In this document: positions 33,268-42,355 of the stretch, piece after piece
How the letters are laid out: each line of letters begins with the position of its first letter
Numbering within the stretch: position 1 is the stretch's first letter
Origin: Gillisia limnaea DSM 15749
GTDB lineage: Bacteria; Bacteroidota; Bacteroidia; Flavobacteriales; Flavobacteriaceae
DNA length: 64,000 nucleotides
Assembly (NCBI RefSeq): GCF_000243235.1
Contig: NZ_JH594606.1
Coordinates: forward strand, 2,290,572 to 2,354,571
Direction: 5' to 3'
Notes under the pieces: model-generated
Database searches by the model: none
The model's input: the letters and a program-made list of their open reading frames with translations, nothing else
What the model was told of the DNA's origin: nothing
Program-made: the position numbers and the translations under genes

Positions 33268-34587
33268 ATGAAAATAACATTGGTTATAAGCCTGGTAATT
33301 GCTTTTTGCTGCGGCTTCACAAATATTGCGCTGGCTCAGTTTAATGTTGATGGCCAAATTGTTCAACGGGCAGAATATCGCCACGGTTTTGGAAAACTTA
33401 TTGAAGAGGGCGATGAAGCTGCCACATTCATAGCCCAGCGGGCCCGTATTAATGTTCAATATGATATTGAAAGCTTTAAATTTTATGTGAGTGTACAGGA
33501 TGTGCGCACCTGGGGTAATACCCCGCAGGTAAAATTGACCGATGGTTTCCTTTCTGTACACGAGGCCTGGGCCGAAACCTCCCTGTTTGAAAATTTTAGT
33601 GTAAAACTGGGTCGGCAGGAGCTTAATTATGACAATTTCCGGTTCCTTGGTAATCTTGATTGGGCATTGCAGGCAAGAGCGCATGACTTTGCTCTCTTAA
33701 AATATGAAAAAGGAGCGATGAAATTACATGCAGGAGGCGGTTATAACCAGGAAAATCAAAATTTGAGCGGGAATTTCTTCAGCATTCCCAACCAATATAA
33801 AGTAGCTCATTTCCTTAGGTATGAAAATGTGTTTAGAAAATTTAATTTCTCTGCACTTTTCTGGAACAATGGATTGCAATTCTCAGAATTTGATCTTAAT
33901 AATGAAGTGATTAATACCGGAATTCATTACCGTCAAACCCTTGGCCTTCCTACTTTGAGGTATCAGGTGGGCAATACAACTTTTTCAGGCTTTTATTATT
34001 ACCAGTTTGGTAAGGACCGTGAAGGCAGGGATGTAAATGCTTATGATGTCAGTGCCCAGGTTTCGCAAAATGTTGCCTTAGATCCCGAAAAAGGACAAAG
34101 TCTTAGATTCACCCTGGGTATAGAAGTCCTTAGTGGTACAGATCCCAACAGCAACACCGGAGAAAACAATTCCTTTTCTCCGCTTTATGGTACAAATCAC
34201 GCACATAATGGGTATATGGACTTGTTTTACGTGGGAGGAAGGCACGAGAATTCTGTAGGATTAAGAGATCTGTTCTTAAGGATAAGATATGATGTGAACA
34301 AGAAGCTATTTATGTCTCTTAATACCCATTCATTTTATAGTGACGCCCCTGTTTCCGGTATTAACAATGAGATTAAAAAGCACCTGGGTTATGAAACAGA
34401 TCTTTCTATGGGATATATTTTGAACAGCGCAGTTTCTTTCCAGGGTGGGTACAGCCAGTACTTTGGGAGCAATAGCATTGAATATTTGCAGAATGTACAG
34501 GATGCGGCAGGGGTGCAAAACTGGGGATATCTTATGATGATCTACAGGCCCACAATGAAAAACCGGTTCATCGGTTTGCTGTTTTAA
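33268..34587 (+). CDS. alginate-export-like outer-membrane porin
   Basis: Seen: 439 residues. The signal peptide ends at about 23 (CGFTNIALAQ). Barrel strands alternate throughout, with the family-like segments RARINVQYDIESFKFYVSVQ, VHEAWAETSLFENFSVKLGR and RQELNYDNFRFLGNLDWALQ; the protein ends in an aromatic strand (NRFIGLLF). Known: alginate_exp-family barrels occur next to nrf and other anaerobic respiratory genes in Bacteroidota, without proven substrate. Inference: a nitrite or anion pore feeding the periplasmic reductase. It lies in the same direction between nrfA and ccsBA. Confidence 0.82.
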   Translation: MKITLVISLVIAFCCGFTNIALAQFNVDGQIVQRAEYRHGFGKLIEEGDEAATFIAQRARINVQYDIESFKFYVSVQDVRTWGNTPQVKLTDGFLSVHEAWAETSLFENFSVKLGRQELNYDNFRFLGNLDWALQARAHDFALLKYEKGAMKLHAGGGYNQENQNLSGNFFSIPNQYKVAHFLRYENVFRKFNFSALFWNNGLQFSEFDLNNEVINTGIHYRQTLGLPTLRYQVGNTTFSGFYYYQFGKDREGRDVNAYDVSAQVSQNVALDPEKGQSLRFTLGIEVLSGTDPNSNTGENNSFSPLYGTNHAHNGYMDLFYVGGRHENSVGLRDLFLRIRYDVNKKLFMSLNTHSFYSDAPVSGINNEIKKHLGYETDLSMGYILNSAVSFQGGYSQYFGSNSIEYLQNVQDAAGVQNWGYLMMIYRPTMKNRFIGLLF

Positions 34588-34631
34588 TTTTTGCGGAAAA
34601 GAGATTGGTTTTTTATTTAAAAAGGATTGTT

Positions 34632-37600
34632 ATGAAATTTATGAAATTGCTTTTGTCTACCAAAGTTTCTTTTCTACTTATTGTAGTCTTTGCGGTCGCG
34701 ATGGCGGTAGCCACATTTATTGAAAATGATAGGGGTACGGCTGTGGCAAGAGAGGCAGTGTATGAAGCCTGGTGGTTTGAGGTATTATTGATATGGCTTG
34801 CAGTGAATTTTATCTCACACATTAAAAAATATAAACTCTTTACTGCAAAGCGCTGGCCGCTTGGGGCATTTCATATCGCATTTGTGATCATGATCCTGGG
34901 TGCAGGGGTAACCCGATATTTTGGTAATGAAGGTATTATTCATATAAGGGAGGGCGAAGTAAAACATACATATTTTTCCGCAGGGCATTTTCTTCAAATA
35001 GCCGAAGCAGATATTGATAAAAAGCTACGGTACCAGAAGCCTATGGAACTGAGTTCTTATAAGTTTAAGCCTCAAACCGTGATTGCCGGCCTGGGCAATA
35101 GGTCATTTCATGTTAACATTGAAGAATACCTGCAGGGCGCCCATAAGGAATATGTCCCCGGGAAAGATACCCTTATTGAGGTGGTATTGGCTTTTGGGGG
35201 AATAAGGGAAGACCATCTGCTCACAAAAGGAGATAATTTGCCCATGGGGAAACTGGGCCTTTCCACAAGCACAGCAGGAAAGGGAGATATACGCATATTT
35301 AAGGAAGACAGTCTCTGGATGGTACAGAGCGATAAGGATATGCACATAATAGAAATGAGCAGCCAAAGGATGGGAATGCTCCGGGTAGGGGAGACGCTTC
35401 CGCTGCAGATGCGGAGTCTTTACCAGGTAGATTCGGTTGCATTCCTTGTGAAAGGGATTTACGAAGGACAAGAGATCGTATACCATTCTGATGATCACGG
35501 GGGTATGGCCACAGATCAAATAGATGTGGTAAAAATTAAGGTGACAGATGATGCGGGCAATGAATTAATGAATAGCTATACTCCGCTTGTAAGCAGGGAT
35601 CCCCAGAAACATGTATTTTTCGCCGATGGGGAGAAATATTATCTTACCTACGGGCCCCGTGAGGAGATGCTGCCATTTGCACTTCAGTTGAGGGCATTTG
35701 AGCTGGAGCGATACCCGGGCAGCGAAAGCCCTGCCAGTTATGCCAGCGAGATGCAGGTGATAGACCACGAAGCCAGTTTCCCGTACAGGATCTTTATGAA
35801 CAATGTGCTGGATTATAAAGGATTCCGGTTTTACCAGGCATCCTATGACACCGATGAGAAAGGCACGATATTATCTGTAAGCCAGGACAGGCCAGGCACT
35901 TATATCACCTATTTTTCCTATACCCTGCTCACTATTGGGATGTTCTTTACTTTCTTTGTTAAAGGCAGCCGCTTTAGTATGTTAAACAGACGATTAAAAT
36001 CTGAAGCGTCCAAAAATACCAAAAAATTACCCAAGGCATCTGTAAAAGGGGAAAATATTCGGTTGGCAAAACCGGAAAACGGCAGCCCAAAAGTCTTTAT
36101 TCCAAAAGCAACTACCCTTAGCATATTGCAGATCTTTCTGTCTTTATCTTTTGGCATTAGCGCTTATTCGCAGGAACAGCTACCAGATGTTATACATACG
36201 GTAGTGCCTGTGGAGCACGCAAAAGTATACGGCGGGCTGGTGGTGCAGGATCTTGATGGCAGGATGAAACCCTTGAATACCCTTGCCAATGAGATCACCC
36301 GCAAGCTTAGCGGCCGCACCGCTATCACCGTAAAACAAAAGGAGGGGGATATTGTGCTCACTGCCGAGCAGTTCCTACTGGCCGTGCAGCTTGATCCTGT
36401 CGCATATAGTTCGTTGCCGCTCATAAAGGTAGATCCTAAAAAAGCCAGTGCAATTTTTAAGGCCATTGAACTTGACCCGGTAAGCAGTGTGAGTTTTAAA
36501 GATTTACTGGATCCCGACGGGCGTTATATGCTGCAGGATCTGGTTGAAGAGGCTAACCGACTCAAACCTGCGGAAAGAAACGAGGCTCATAAGGAACTTT
36601 TGAAGGTAGATGAACGGTTCAATATTTTCTATGCCATCCTGCGGGGAGATTTTCTGAAGATGTTTCCTAATAAGGAAGACACAAACAACACCTGGTTTAC
36701 ATCCAATGAGCATGCCAATTTCCTCGAGGAGGATGCCCGGTTTGTAAAGAATATCACGCCCCTTTATATGTCGGCACTTGGCAAAGGATTTGTCTCGGCC
36801 AATTATAATGAAGCCTATGAGATGCTTTCATATATACAACTTTTTCAGGAAAAAGCCGGAGCGGCGGTATATCCCGACAATAAAATAGTAGCAGCTGAAC
36901 TATTTTATAATGAGCTTAATTTAGGAAACCGCCTCTTTGGATACTTTTGGATCCTGGGAACTATAATGCTGATCTTCGCCATTGTCAAACTTTTTAAAAA
37001 TTATAAATGGCTTAATATCTCCTGGAATACAGGCCTGGTATTTGCCTGGCTGGGGCTGGTCCTATTTACCTTTCACCTGTCGTTGCGATGGTATATTGCA
37101 GGCCGGGCTCCCTGGAGTGATGGTTTTGAAATGCTGGTATTTGTAGCCTGGTGTATATTGTTTTTCGGACTTATTTTTGAAAAAAAATCACATTTCACTG
37201 TACCGCTGGGAATCCTCTTTTCGGGAACCCTGTTGTTCGTGGCTTTTCTGGACTGGCTTAATCCCGAGATCACCAACCTGATGCCGGTTTTGCACTCATA
37301 TTGGTTAAAAATACACGTAGCCGTAATCGTTAGCGGATACGCGCCTTTGGCCCTTGCGGCATTGTTGGCGCTGTTAAGCCTGTTGCTGCTTATTTTTAAA
37401 CCTGTAACACCATCGGCAAAATGGTGGAAGAGCATGCAGGAATTAAGTATGGTGAATGAGATGTCTATTACCATAGGCTTGTTCCTGCTGGCTGTAGGCA
37501 CCTTTCTTGGAGGGGTTTGGGCAAACGAAAGCTGGGGCCGTTACTGGGCCTGGGATCCAAAGGAAACCTGGGCACTTATCTCTATTATGGTCTATGCCTT

Positions 37601-37868
37601 TGTACTGCATCTAAGGCTCATTCCAAAACTCAAGAATGCTCTTGTACTCAATATTGCCAGTCTCTGGGCTTTTTCGACCATAATTATGACCTCTTTTGGC
37701 GTGAATTACTATCTCTCAGGATTACACTCCTATGCCTCGGGAGATCCTGTGCCTATTCCGGAGTGGATCTATTGGATGGTAGCCGCACTGTTGCTGGTTT
37801 CAAGGTTGGCTGTAATACGCTACAAGAAATTATCAAAAAAGGAAAGGAAGAGTTTGTTGGCGGTTTAG
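34632..37868 (+). CDS. ccsBA: cytochrome c assembly protein, ResB-CcsA fusion
   Basis: System II heme exporter and ligase that attaches heme to CxxCH motifs outside the membrane. Seen: 1078 residues from the ATG at 34632 (MKFMKLLLSTKVSFLLIVVF). ResB/CcsB-like part: helices near 8-30, 48-62 and 75-95, a large periplasmic domain to ~420 and another helix (YFSYTLLTIGMFFTFFVKGS). A linker domain ~520-760 leads to the CcsA part with about eight helices and the heme-handling WWD-type motif WGRYWAWDPKETWALIS. Located right after nrfHA and the porin, it likely matures the nine hemes of NrfHA, including perhaps the unusual CxxCK site. Confidence 0.93.
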   Translation: MKFMKLLLSTKVSFLLIVVFAVAMAVATFIENDRGTAVAREAVYEAWWFEVLLIWLAVNFISHIKKYKLFTAKRWPLGAFHIAFVIMILGAGVTRYFGNEGIIHIREGEVKHTYFSAGHFLQIAEADIDKKLRYQKPMELSSYKFKPQTVIAGLGNRSFHVNIEEYLQGAHKEYVPGKDTLIEVVLAFGGIREDHLLTKGDNLPMGKLGLSTSTAGKGDIRIFKEDSLWMVQSDKDMHIIEMSSQRMGMLRVGETLPLQMRSLYQVDSVAFLVKGIYEGQEIVYHSDDHGGMATDQIDVVKIKVTDDAGNELMNSYTPLVSRDPQKHVFFADGEKYYLTYGPREEMLPFALQLRAFELERYPGSESPASYASEMQVIDHEASFPYRIFMNNVLDYKGFRFYQASYDTDEKGTILSVSQDRPGTYITYFSYTLLTIGMFFTFFVKGSRFSMLNRRLKSEASKNTKKLPKASVKGENIRLAKPENGSPKVFIPKATTLSILQIFLSLSFGISAYSQEQLPDVIHTVVPVEHAKVYGGLVVQDLDGRMKPLNTLANEITRKLSGRTAITVKQKEGDIVLTAEQFLLAVQLDPVAYSSLPLIKVDPKKASAIFKAIELDPVSSVSFKDLLDPDGRYMLQDLVEEANRLKPAERNEAHKELLKVDERFNIFYAILRGDFLKMFPNKEDTNNTWFTSNEHANFLEEDARFVKNITPLYMSALGKGFVSANYNEAYEMLSYIQLFQEKAGAAVYPDNKIVAAELFYNELNLGNRLFGYFWILGTIMLIFAIVKLFKNYKWLNISWNTGLVFAWLGLVLFTFHLSLRWYIAGRAPWSDGFEMLVFVAWCILFFGLIFEKKSHFTVPLGILFSGTLLFVAFLDWLNPEITNLMPVLHSYWLKIHVAVIVSGYAPLALAALLALLSLLLLIFKPVTPSAKWWKSMQELSMVNEMSITIGLFLLAVGTFLGGVWANESWGRYWAWDPKETWALISIMVYAFVLHLRLIPKLKNALVLNIASLWAFSTIIMTSFGVNYYLSGLHSYASGDPVPIPEWIYWMVAALLLVSRLAVIRYKKLSKKERKSLLAV

Positions 37869-37916
37869 TGGTAATCCCGATTCCTGAACCAGCAAGGAAC
37901 TTTTCCTGTTATAAAG

Positions 37917-38663
37917 CTATTCTTCAGCTTGCTTATATTTCATCCAGGTATCGAGAAGAAAAATCTGTACCCGACTTTCATTTTTACTGTCAATAACCAG
38001 TTGGACCTTCTCTTCTTCCGCAGCCAGTGAAATAAGCCTGCCCATTTGTTGATCTGTCAAATCCATCATATTTTTAATATAATCTCTGTGGCCTTCCAAA
38101 ATCGCAATGTTTTGAATCTTTTTTTCGATGAGGATATTCCGCTTTAATTCCTTGGTCCTCCCGTTAATCGCATTGAGAATTGGATCCACCTGAAGATTGC
38201 CACCTAGCAGACCCAGAAGATGTATCCATTTAAAATCTCCGGCGGTTTGCAATCTTCTCTCGTTCAAAGTAAGAGTTTTTATTTCTTTCGGAATGATCCC
38301 GAGGCTCACCGCATTTATCCTCGAAACATCCGTAACCCTCACTTCCTCCAGTTCATTGTTGCGGCTTGTCATACTTATTAGTAAGGGGCTTTTCATTACA
38401 TCATTAGAATCCACCAATTTGATATGGTCATTCATTGCTACGTGCGAAAAAAGCAGGGTATCTCCGGCTTTGGCACTTAGCAGGAACTCTCCATTATTAT
38501 TGGTTGTCGAAGATCTGCCGGTGGAGATATTTTTTAGGTATACGTTTTCAAGAAGGATGTTGTCACTTACTACCCGGCCTTCAAGTATTGTTCTTTCCTG
38601 GGCGGTTGAGTAAAGCGTAAAGAGACTAATTAGAAGCGTGAAAAATATTCTTATTCTGCACAT
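37917..38663 (-). CDS. carboxypeptidase-like regulatory-domain protein, exported
   Basis: Seen: 248 residues. The signal peptide ends near residue 21 (LISLFTLYSTAQ). A CarboxypepD_reg-like beta-sandwich spans ~25-105 (ILEGRVVSDNILLENVYLKN, NNNGEFLLSAKAGDTLLFSH). The rest is helical and charged with no family I can name (NILIEKKIQNIAILEGHRDY). Known: stand-alone proteins of this type are common in flavobacteria, function unclear. Convergent with ccsBA, 48 bases between stops. Confidence 0.75.
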   Translation of the reverse strand: MCRIRIFFTLLISLFTLYSTAQERTILEGRVVSDNILLENVYLKNISTGRSSTTNNNGEFLLSAKAGDTLLFSHVAMNDHIKLVDSNDVMKSPLLISMTSRNNELEEVRVTDVSRINAVSLGIIPKEIKTLTLNERRLQTAGDFKWIHLLGLLGGNLQVDPILNAINGRTKELKRNILIEKKIQNIAILEGHRDYIKNMMDLTDQQMGRLISLAAEEEKVQLVIDSKNESRVQIFLLDTWMKYKQAEE

Positions 38664-38843
38664 TTTTTTTAGTGTAAGGCAAGCAATGCTTTTCCCTGTT
38701 TTACTTTTTTTACACCCATTGGGGCGAAAACGATATGCTAATTAAAGGATAATAAATATTAGTTTTAAATTGTTGAAGACAATTATTGAGTTATTTTCTA
38801 CAATTCCTTAAAGCTAAAGCTATTGAAATGAAGAGTGGTGATA
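38664..38843. other. Non-coding 5' part of a gene-remnant stretch
   Basis: Upstream region of the carboxypeptidase-like gene. No promoter box of the TAnnTTTG form is obvious. No gene seen. Confidence 0.4.
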
Positions 38844-38958
38844 ATCTACCAAATTTTTCCCTATATGAAAGCGGTGCACCGCATTTCAAATCATATCACT
38901 GCGTGGACAGAGTATATATTTTACAATAAGAAAAATAAATTTGGCAAAACAGAGTTTT
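38844..38958 (+). pseudogene. C-terminal remnant of a DNase-I-fold (endonuclease/exonuclease/phosphatase) gene
   Basis: The frame reads FPYMKAVHRISNHITAW, matching FPDMKAVRSISDHIPVW at the C-terminus of the intact protein encoded at 46936-47841. Over the 48 bases around this segment I count 39 identities by eye. The catalytic SDH triad of the family is changed to SNH. Nothing upstream belongs to the same gene. The frame then drifts to a stop at 38958. Confidence 0.65.
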
Positions 38959-38960
38959 AA

Positions 38961-39071
38961 TATAACAGAAATAACGATTGGATCCGCGCCAAGCTCGATA
39001 CGGCAGAACAGCGTGGCTTTTTCCATCGAAGCAATAAAGAGATATTGGAAATAGCCAGGAATGGAGAGTAA
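38961..39071 (+). other. coding-like fragment, unassigned
   Basis: A 36-codon frame without start (NDWIRAKLDTAEQRGFFHRS, then NKEILEIARNGE and stop) has protein-like composition. It faintly resembles the helical tail of small antitoxins. Origin not established. Confidence 0.3.
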
Positions 39072-39211
39072 AAAGGTCTGCAGACTTAGCCTTAAGGCCG
39101 AAGAAAATCTATTAAGAATGTAGTATAGATATGGAGTGAGTAAATCCCGTAATCAACAAACTACCCGGCACTATTTTTGCTTTATTGAACAGGTGCCAAT
39201 TTAAATATTAA

Positions 39212-39276
39212 AATGCCGGCTTCCGGAAAGAGCTCATTGACCCTACTCAACTCGCTTTTTTTCCGGAACCGGCATT
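39212..39276 (-). terminator. large hairpin downstream of the NarL-like regulator gene
   Basis: Long arms AATGCCGGCTTCCGGAAA and TTTCCGGAACCGGCATT pair with one bulge across a ~30-base loop, and each arm contains the self-complementary TTCCGGAA. It begins 6 bases past the stop codon on the minus strand; a terminator or mRNA-stabilising structure. Confidence 0.6.
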
Positions 39277-39281
39277 GCTTT

Positions 39282-39947
39282 TTAAATCAATCTCAAATCT
39301 TTCATGATCCCAATAAGATGGGGGTTGGTATTTGCACCAAATTCTTCCCGCAGCTCTTTCAGGCGTTTTTCAATAGCACTCTTACTGCTGGGTTTGATAT
39401 TTTTATTTTTTAATTCCTTTTCTATTTCATCCTGAGTGAGGCCATTGGACAGATGTTTTACAATACTTATTTCAAATTCATTCAGGCTTAACAGGTTATT
39501 TTGTTTCAAGGCATTTTCTATAGCGGGGGAATTATAAGTTTTGCCCTGGCATACGTGCAGTATAGCAGCCTTCAGGTCCTTAAGGCCATTCCGGTCTTTA
39601 CAAACATAGGCGTCAATAGCGCCGGAATCCCATAGATCCCGAACGGTTTGCGGATGGTCTTCAATAGAATTCACGATGATTTTAAGATTTGGATCTTCTT
39701 TTTTAAGAAGTGCAATTAATTCCTTGCCCGAAGGGATTTTTTCATCCCGGTGATCCTGTTTAAAGGAAAGATCACAAATAAGAAGATTAAATGGATTTTT
39801 GTCCTGAATGGCTTTTTTTGCCTTTAGCCAGGCCTGGTCGCAATACTGGGAATGTGCCACTTCAGCAACACCAAGATCTTTCAGCACTGCTGCCACAGCC
39901 TCATTGATGCTGTCCATATCTTCCGCTACAAGAACTTTTTTAAACAT
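39282..39947 (-). CDS. response regulator with LuxR-like helix-turn-helix
   Basis: Seen: 221 residues. The receiver domain (~1-125) has AEDMD acidic residues, phosphoacceptor D59 (NLLICDLSF) and K in YVCKDRNG. The C-terminal domain (~150-221) is a helix-turn-helix of NarL-like length but divergent (LNEFEISIVKHLSNGLTQDE, SSKSAIEKRLKELREEFGAN). Gene ends nearly abut the upstream TPR-histidine kinase (9 bases), so they form one two-component operon. Target genes unknown. Confidence 0.88.
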   Translation of the reverse strand: MFKKVLVAEDMDSINEAVAAVLKDLGVAEVAHSQYCDQAWLKAKKAIQDKNPFNLLICDLSFKQDHRDEKIPSGKELIALLKKEDPNLKIIVNSIEDHPQTVRDLWDSGAIDAYVCKDRNGLKDLKAAILHVCQGKTYNSPAIENALKQNNLLSLNEFEISIVKHLSNGLTQDEIEKELKNKNIKPSSKSAIEKRLKELREEFGANTNPHLIGIMKDLRLI

Positions 39948-39956
39948 GTTGCCGTT

Positions 39957-41873
39957 TTATGATGGAATCCGGATCACTATTTTTAATCCTTTTTCCTTTT
40001 CAGATTCAAATGTAAGGGTTCCTTTTATTGAAAAAATACGGTTTTCCACATTTTGAAGTCCATTTCCGGATTTTAGGGTTTTTATAGATGCACCAATTCC
40101 GTTATCGGAATAATGAATATTTAGATACCCTTTTTCTTCAGAAAAGATCACAGCTACCAAACTTGTATTGCTATGTTTTTTCATATTGATCATAATCTCC
40201 TGTAGCACCCGGTAGATTACAATCTTTTTCTCGACATTAAAGCGGTCCCAGTTGATAGTTTTTTCACCGCGAAGGATCAGCCTGGCATTTTCAGGTATCG
40301 TAGAACTAAGGGTTGCCAGTAAATGCGGCAGATAGTTCGTGCCGGTAGGGATACTGCTATTCTCCCGGGAGATATTCCGCGTACGACTATAAATATGTTC
40401 AAGTTTATCTATAGTGGCAGCTGGCGCGATGTTTTGCATGCTGCTCATTACATTATAAACATCGTTTGCCAGCTCGTCATGGATTTTTTTGGAAATCCTG
40501 TTTTCAGTTTGATGCACTTCCCTTATTTTTTCTCTTTTATGGCGCTGGCGTAGATAGTAAAAAATAAATCCTCCTGTAGTTAAAAGTAAAAGACCACCCA
40601 GGGAGAGAACGATTATTTTATTTTCCAGTTGTTCGGTTTCAATTTTCTGTACTGTAGCCTCTACTTCCAGCTCATCGATCTCCTGTTGCTTCTGCTCCTC
40701 ATCAAATTTTATTTTGGCGAAATTATTTTGGGCTTTTAGGTTCGCATTTTGAAGGCTATCATTAAGTGTGATAAATCTGTTGGTATAGCTTTCAAACCCT
40801 TTAGTAGGAGAAAGACTTATGATTTTTTTTAAAGCACTCAGTTCTGAATTTGGACTGGAATTCTCCCTCGCTGTCTCCAGCCATTTAATAGCATAATCCA
40901 TGGCTTTAGGCAGATTTGTTTCTTGATGGTAATTTGACAGATGGTCATAACTGGAAATGAGCCCGTCCAGTTCATTATGCTGTAATCTAATATTTAAGGC
41001 CAATTGAAGCTCATCCAATACGTTTTTATCAGGATCAAGTTTCCATTTTGTATATGCATAATTGTCTATAAATCTTGCTCTTGAATCCTCATCAACCTGG
41101 TCCACTTTTGCAAGGATATTTTCAAAGATCTCTAAAGACTTTTTGTAATTTCCCTGTTCCCTTAGCACTAATGCGATGTTGTTTAGGTAAGAAAGGCTGT
41201 CTTCTGTAGATCTCGAAAATTTTAATGCATTCTCATATTCCCTGATAGCATCATCCGGAAAATCCCGATTTCTGTAGGAGATCGCGATCACGTTATATGC
41301 GGTGCTGATAAATGAAGTATCTTTTTCTTTAGATAATAATCTCAGGCCGGTTGTTGCAGACTCCTGGCTTCCTAAGTAATCGGCCATTCGGGCTTGTGCA
41401 TTGGCCATTTCCAGGCTTCTTTTGCCGGCTGTTAACCTGTCTCCTATACTTAACGATCGTTGCCTGGATAGATAATAGTTTCTGAATGCCTCTTCCGAAT
41501 CATTTATATACCGATAAACGTTGGCTTTACGGTAGTATCCCAATGCTTCAAAATAAATGTTGTCCTGGCTTTGGGATATATCTATCAGTTTATCTGAATA
41601 AACCAGTGATGAATCGTAGGCTTTCAATTTATTTAAAACATATATTTTGCCATCCAGCAGGGATAAGGTAATAGTGTCATACTTACTGGCAGCAATTAAT
41701 CCCTCTTCAAAATATGTTAGCATTTGCTGGGGAGAATCTGCTTTCAAACCTTTTTGAAAAAGAACTTCTCCGGCTCCCGGTTTTACTTCTTTAGCTTCCG
41801 CTGGCTTTTTTTCGCAGCCTGCAAAAAAAAGGCAAATCACAATTATATAAAGGTAAGTTTGGGGGGATCTCAT
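39957..41873 (-). CDS. TPR-containing lipoprotein sensor histidine kinase
   Basis: Seen: 638 residues from the ATG at 41873 (MRSPQTYLYIIVICLFFAGC), a lipoprotein signal with cysteine ~20. The periplasmic part (~45-400) consists of tetratricopeptide repeats (SLSYLNNIALVLREQGNYKK, AFRNYYLSRQRSLSIGDRLT). A coiled coil leads to one membrane helix (IIVLSLGGLLLLTTGGFIFY, ~430-450), then a HisKA_3-like dimerisation helix with HDELANDVYNVMSS and an HATPase (DNGIGASIKTLKSGNGLQNV). Known: TPR-sensor kinases with NarL-type partners are frequent in Bacteroidota. Partner is the regulator at 39282. Signal unknown. Confidence 0.88.
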   Translation of the reverse strand: MRSPQTYLYIIVICLFFAGCEKKPAEAKEVKPGAGEVLFQKGLKADSPQQMLTYFEEGLIAASKYDTITLSLLDGKIYVLNKLKAYDSSLVYSDKLIDISQSQDNIYFEALGYYRKANVYRYINDSEEAFRNYYLSRQRSLSIGDRLTAGKRSLEMANAQARMADYLGSQESATTGLRLLSKEKDTSFISTAYNVIAISYRNRDFPDDAIREYENALKFSRSTEDSLSYLNNIALVLREQGNYKKSLEIFENILAKVDQVDEDSRARFIDNYAYTKWKLDPDKNVLDELQLALNIRLQHNELDGLISSYDHLSNYHQETNLPKAMDYAIKWLETARENSSPNSELSALKKIISLSPTKGFESYTNRFITLNDSLQNANLKAQNNFAKIKFDEEQKQQEIDELEVEATVQKIETEQLENKIIVLSLGGLLLLTTGGFIFYYLRQRHKREKIREVHQTENRISKKIHDELANDVYNVMSSMQNIAPAATIDKLEHIYSRTRNISRENSSIPTGTNYLPHLLATLSSTIPENARLILRGEKTINWDRFNVEKKIVIYRVLQEIMINMKKHSNTSLVAVIFSEEKGYLNIHYSDNGIGASIKTLKSGNGLQNVENRIFSIKGTLTFESEKEKGLKIVIRIPS

Positions 41874-42355
41874 GGAACGAAAATAATAAAAAAAGCCGCA
41901 ATATTTTTGCGGCTTCAAATATTTAGCAAGGAAACTGGATTATCCTCCTATAGGATCCTCTGTTAAATCTGTTTTATCGTTCCCGGTATTTCCAATTTCT
42001 TTAAAAAAAAGAGATATTGCCAAGCCTTATATTTTTTTGACGGGAATACTGTAAGAGGTAAAAATCGCTTCGGCGAGCAACCTTGCTTTTTTGATGGATG
42101 CACCATAAGATCGAAGGACCGGTATGGAAGAAAATTCTTATTTTGTAAAATTGCTTGTATTTTTTAAAAAAGTTCAAAATAACCTGTCGCTGGCTAACTG
42201 TAATTAATTCTGCACCTGATTGCGGTGGAATCTAAAAATTTCCTTAAGCCTTGACTTTGCATTTTCAGTTTATGAAAAATCTTCGGATTCTTAAATAATA
42301 AGAAAAAGAAACCCGCCATTCCGGCGGGTTTCTATGTTTACAGTAACTTTTTAAA
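41874..42355. other. Intergenic stretch with possible coding scar
   Basis: About 480 bases. On the minus strand, 42137 down to 42027 reads EFSSIPVLRSYGASIKKARL, then LAEAIFTSYSIPVKKI and a stop, with protein-like composition but a stop codon directly before it and no start. It may be the tail of a lost gene. Otherwise it holds only the peptidase terminator. Confidence 0.35.
42308..42333 (-). terminator. Terminator after the M16 peptidase gene
   Basis: GAAACCCGCC and GGCGGGTTTC pair perfectly around ATTCC; on the minus strand the hairpin is followed by TTTTTC. Confidence 0.88.

Noticed and set aside
42027-42137. Short minus-strand gene in the gap before the M16 peptidase gene
   Set aside because: It has a stop codon directly upstream, no start codon and only ~36 codons; kept as a possible scar only.
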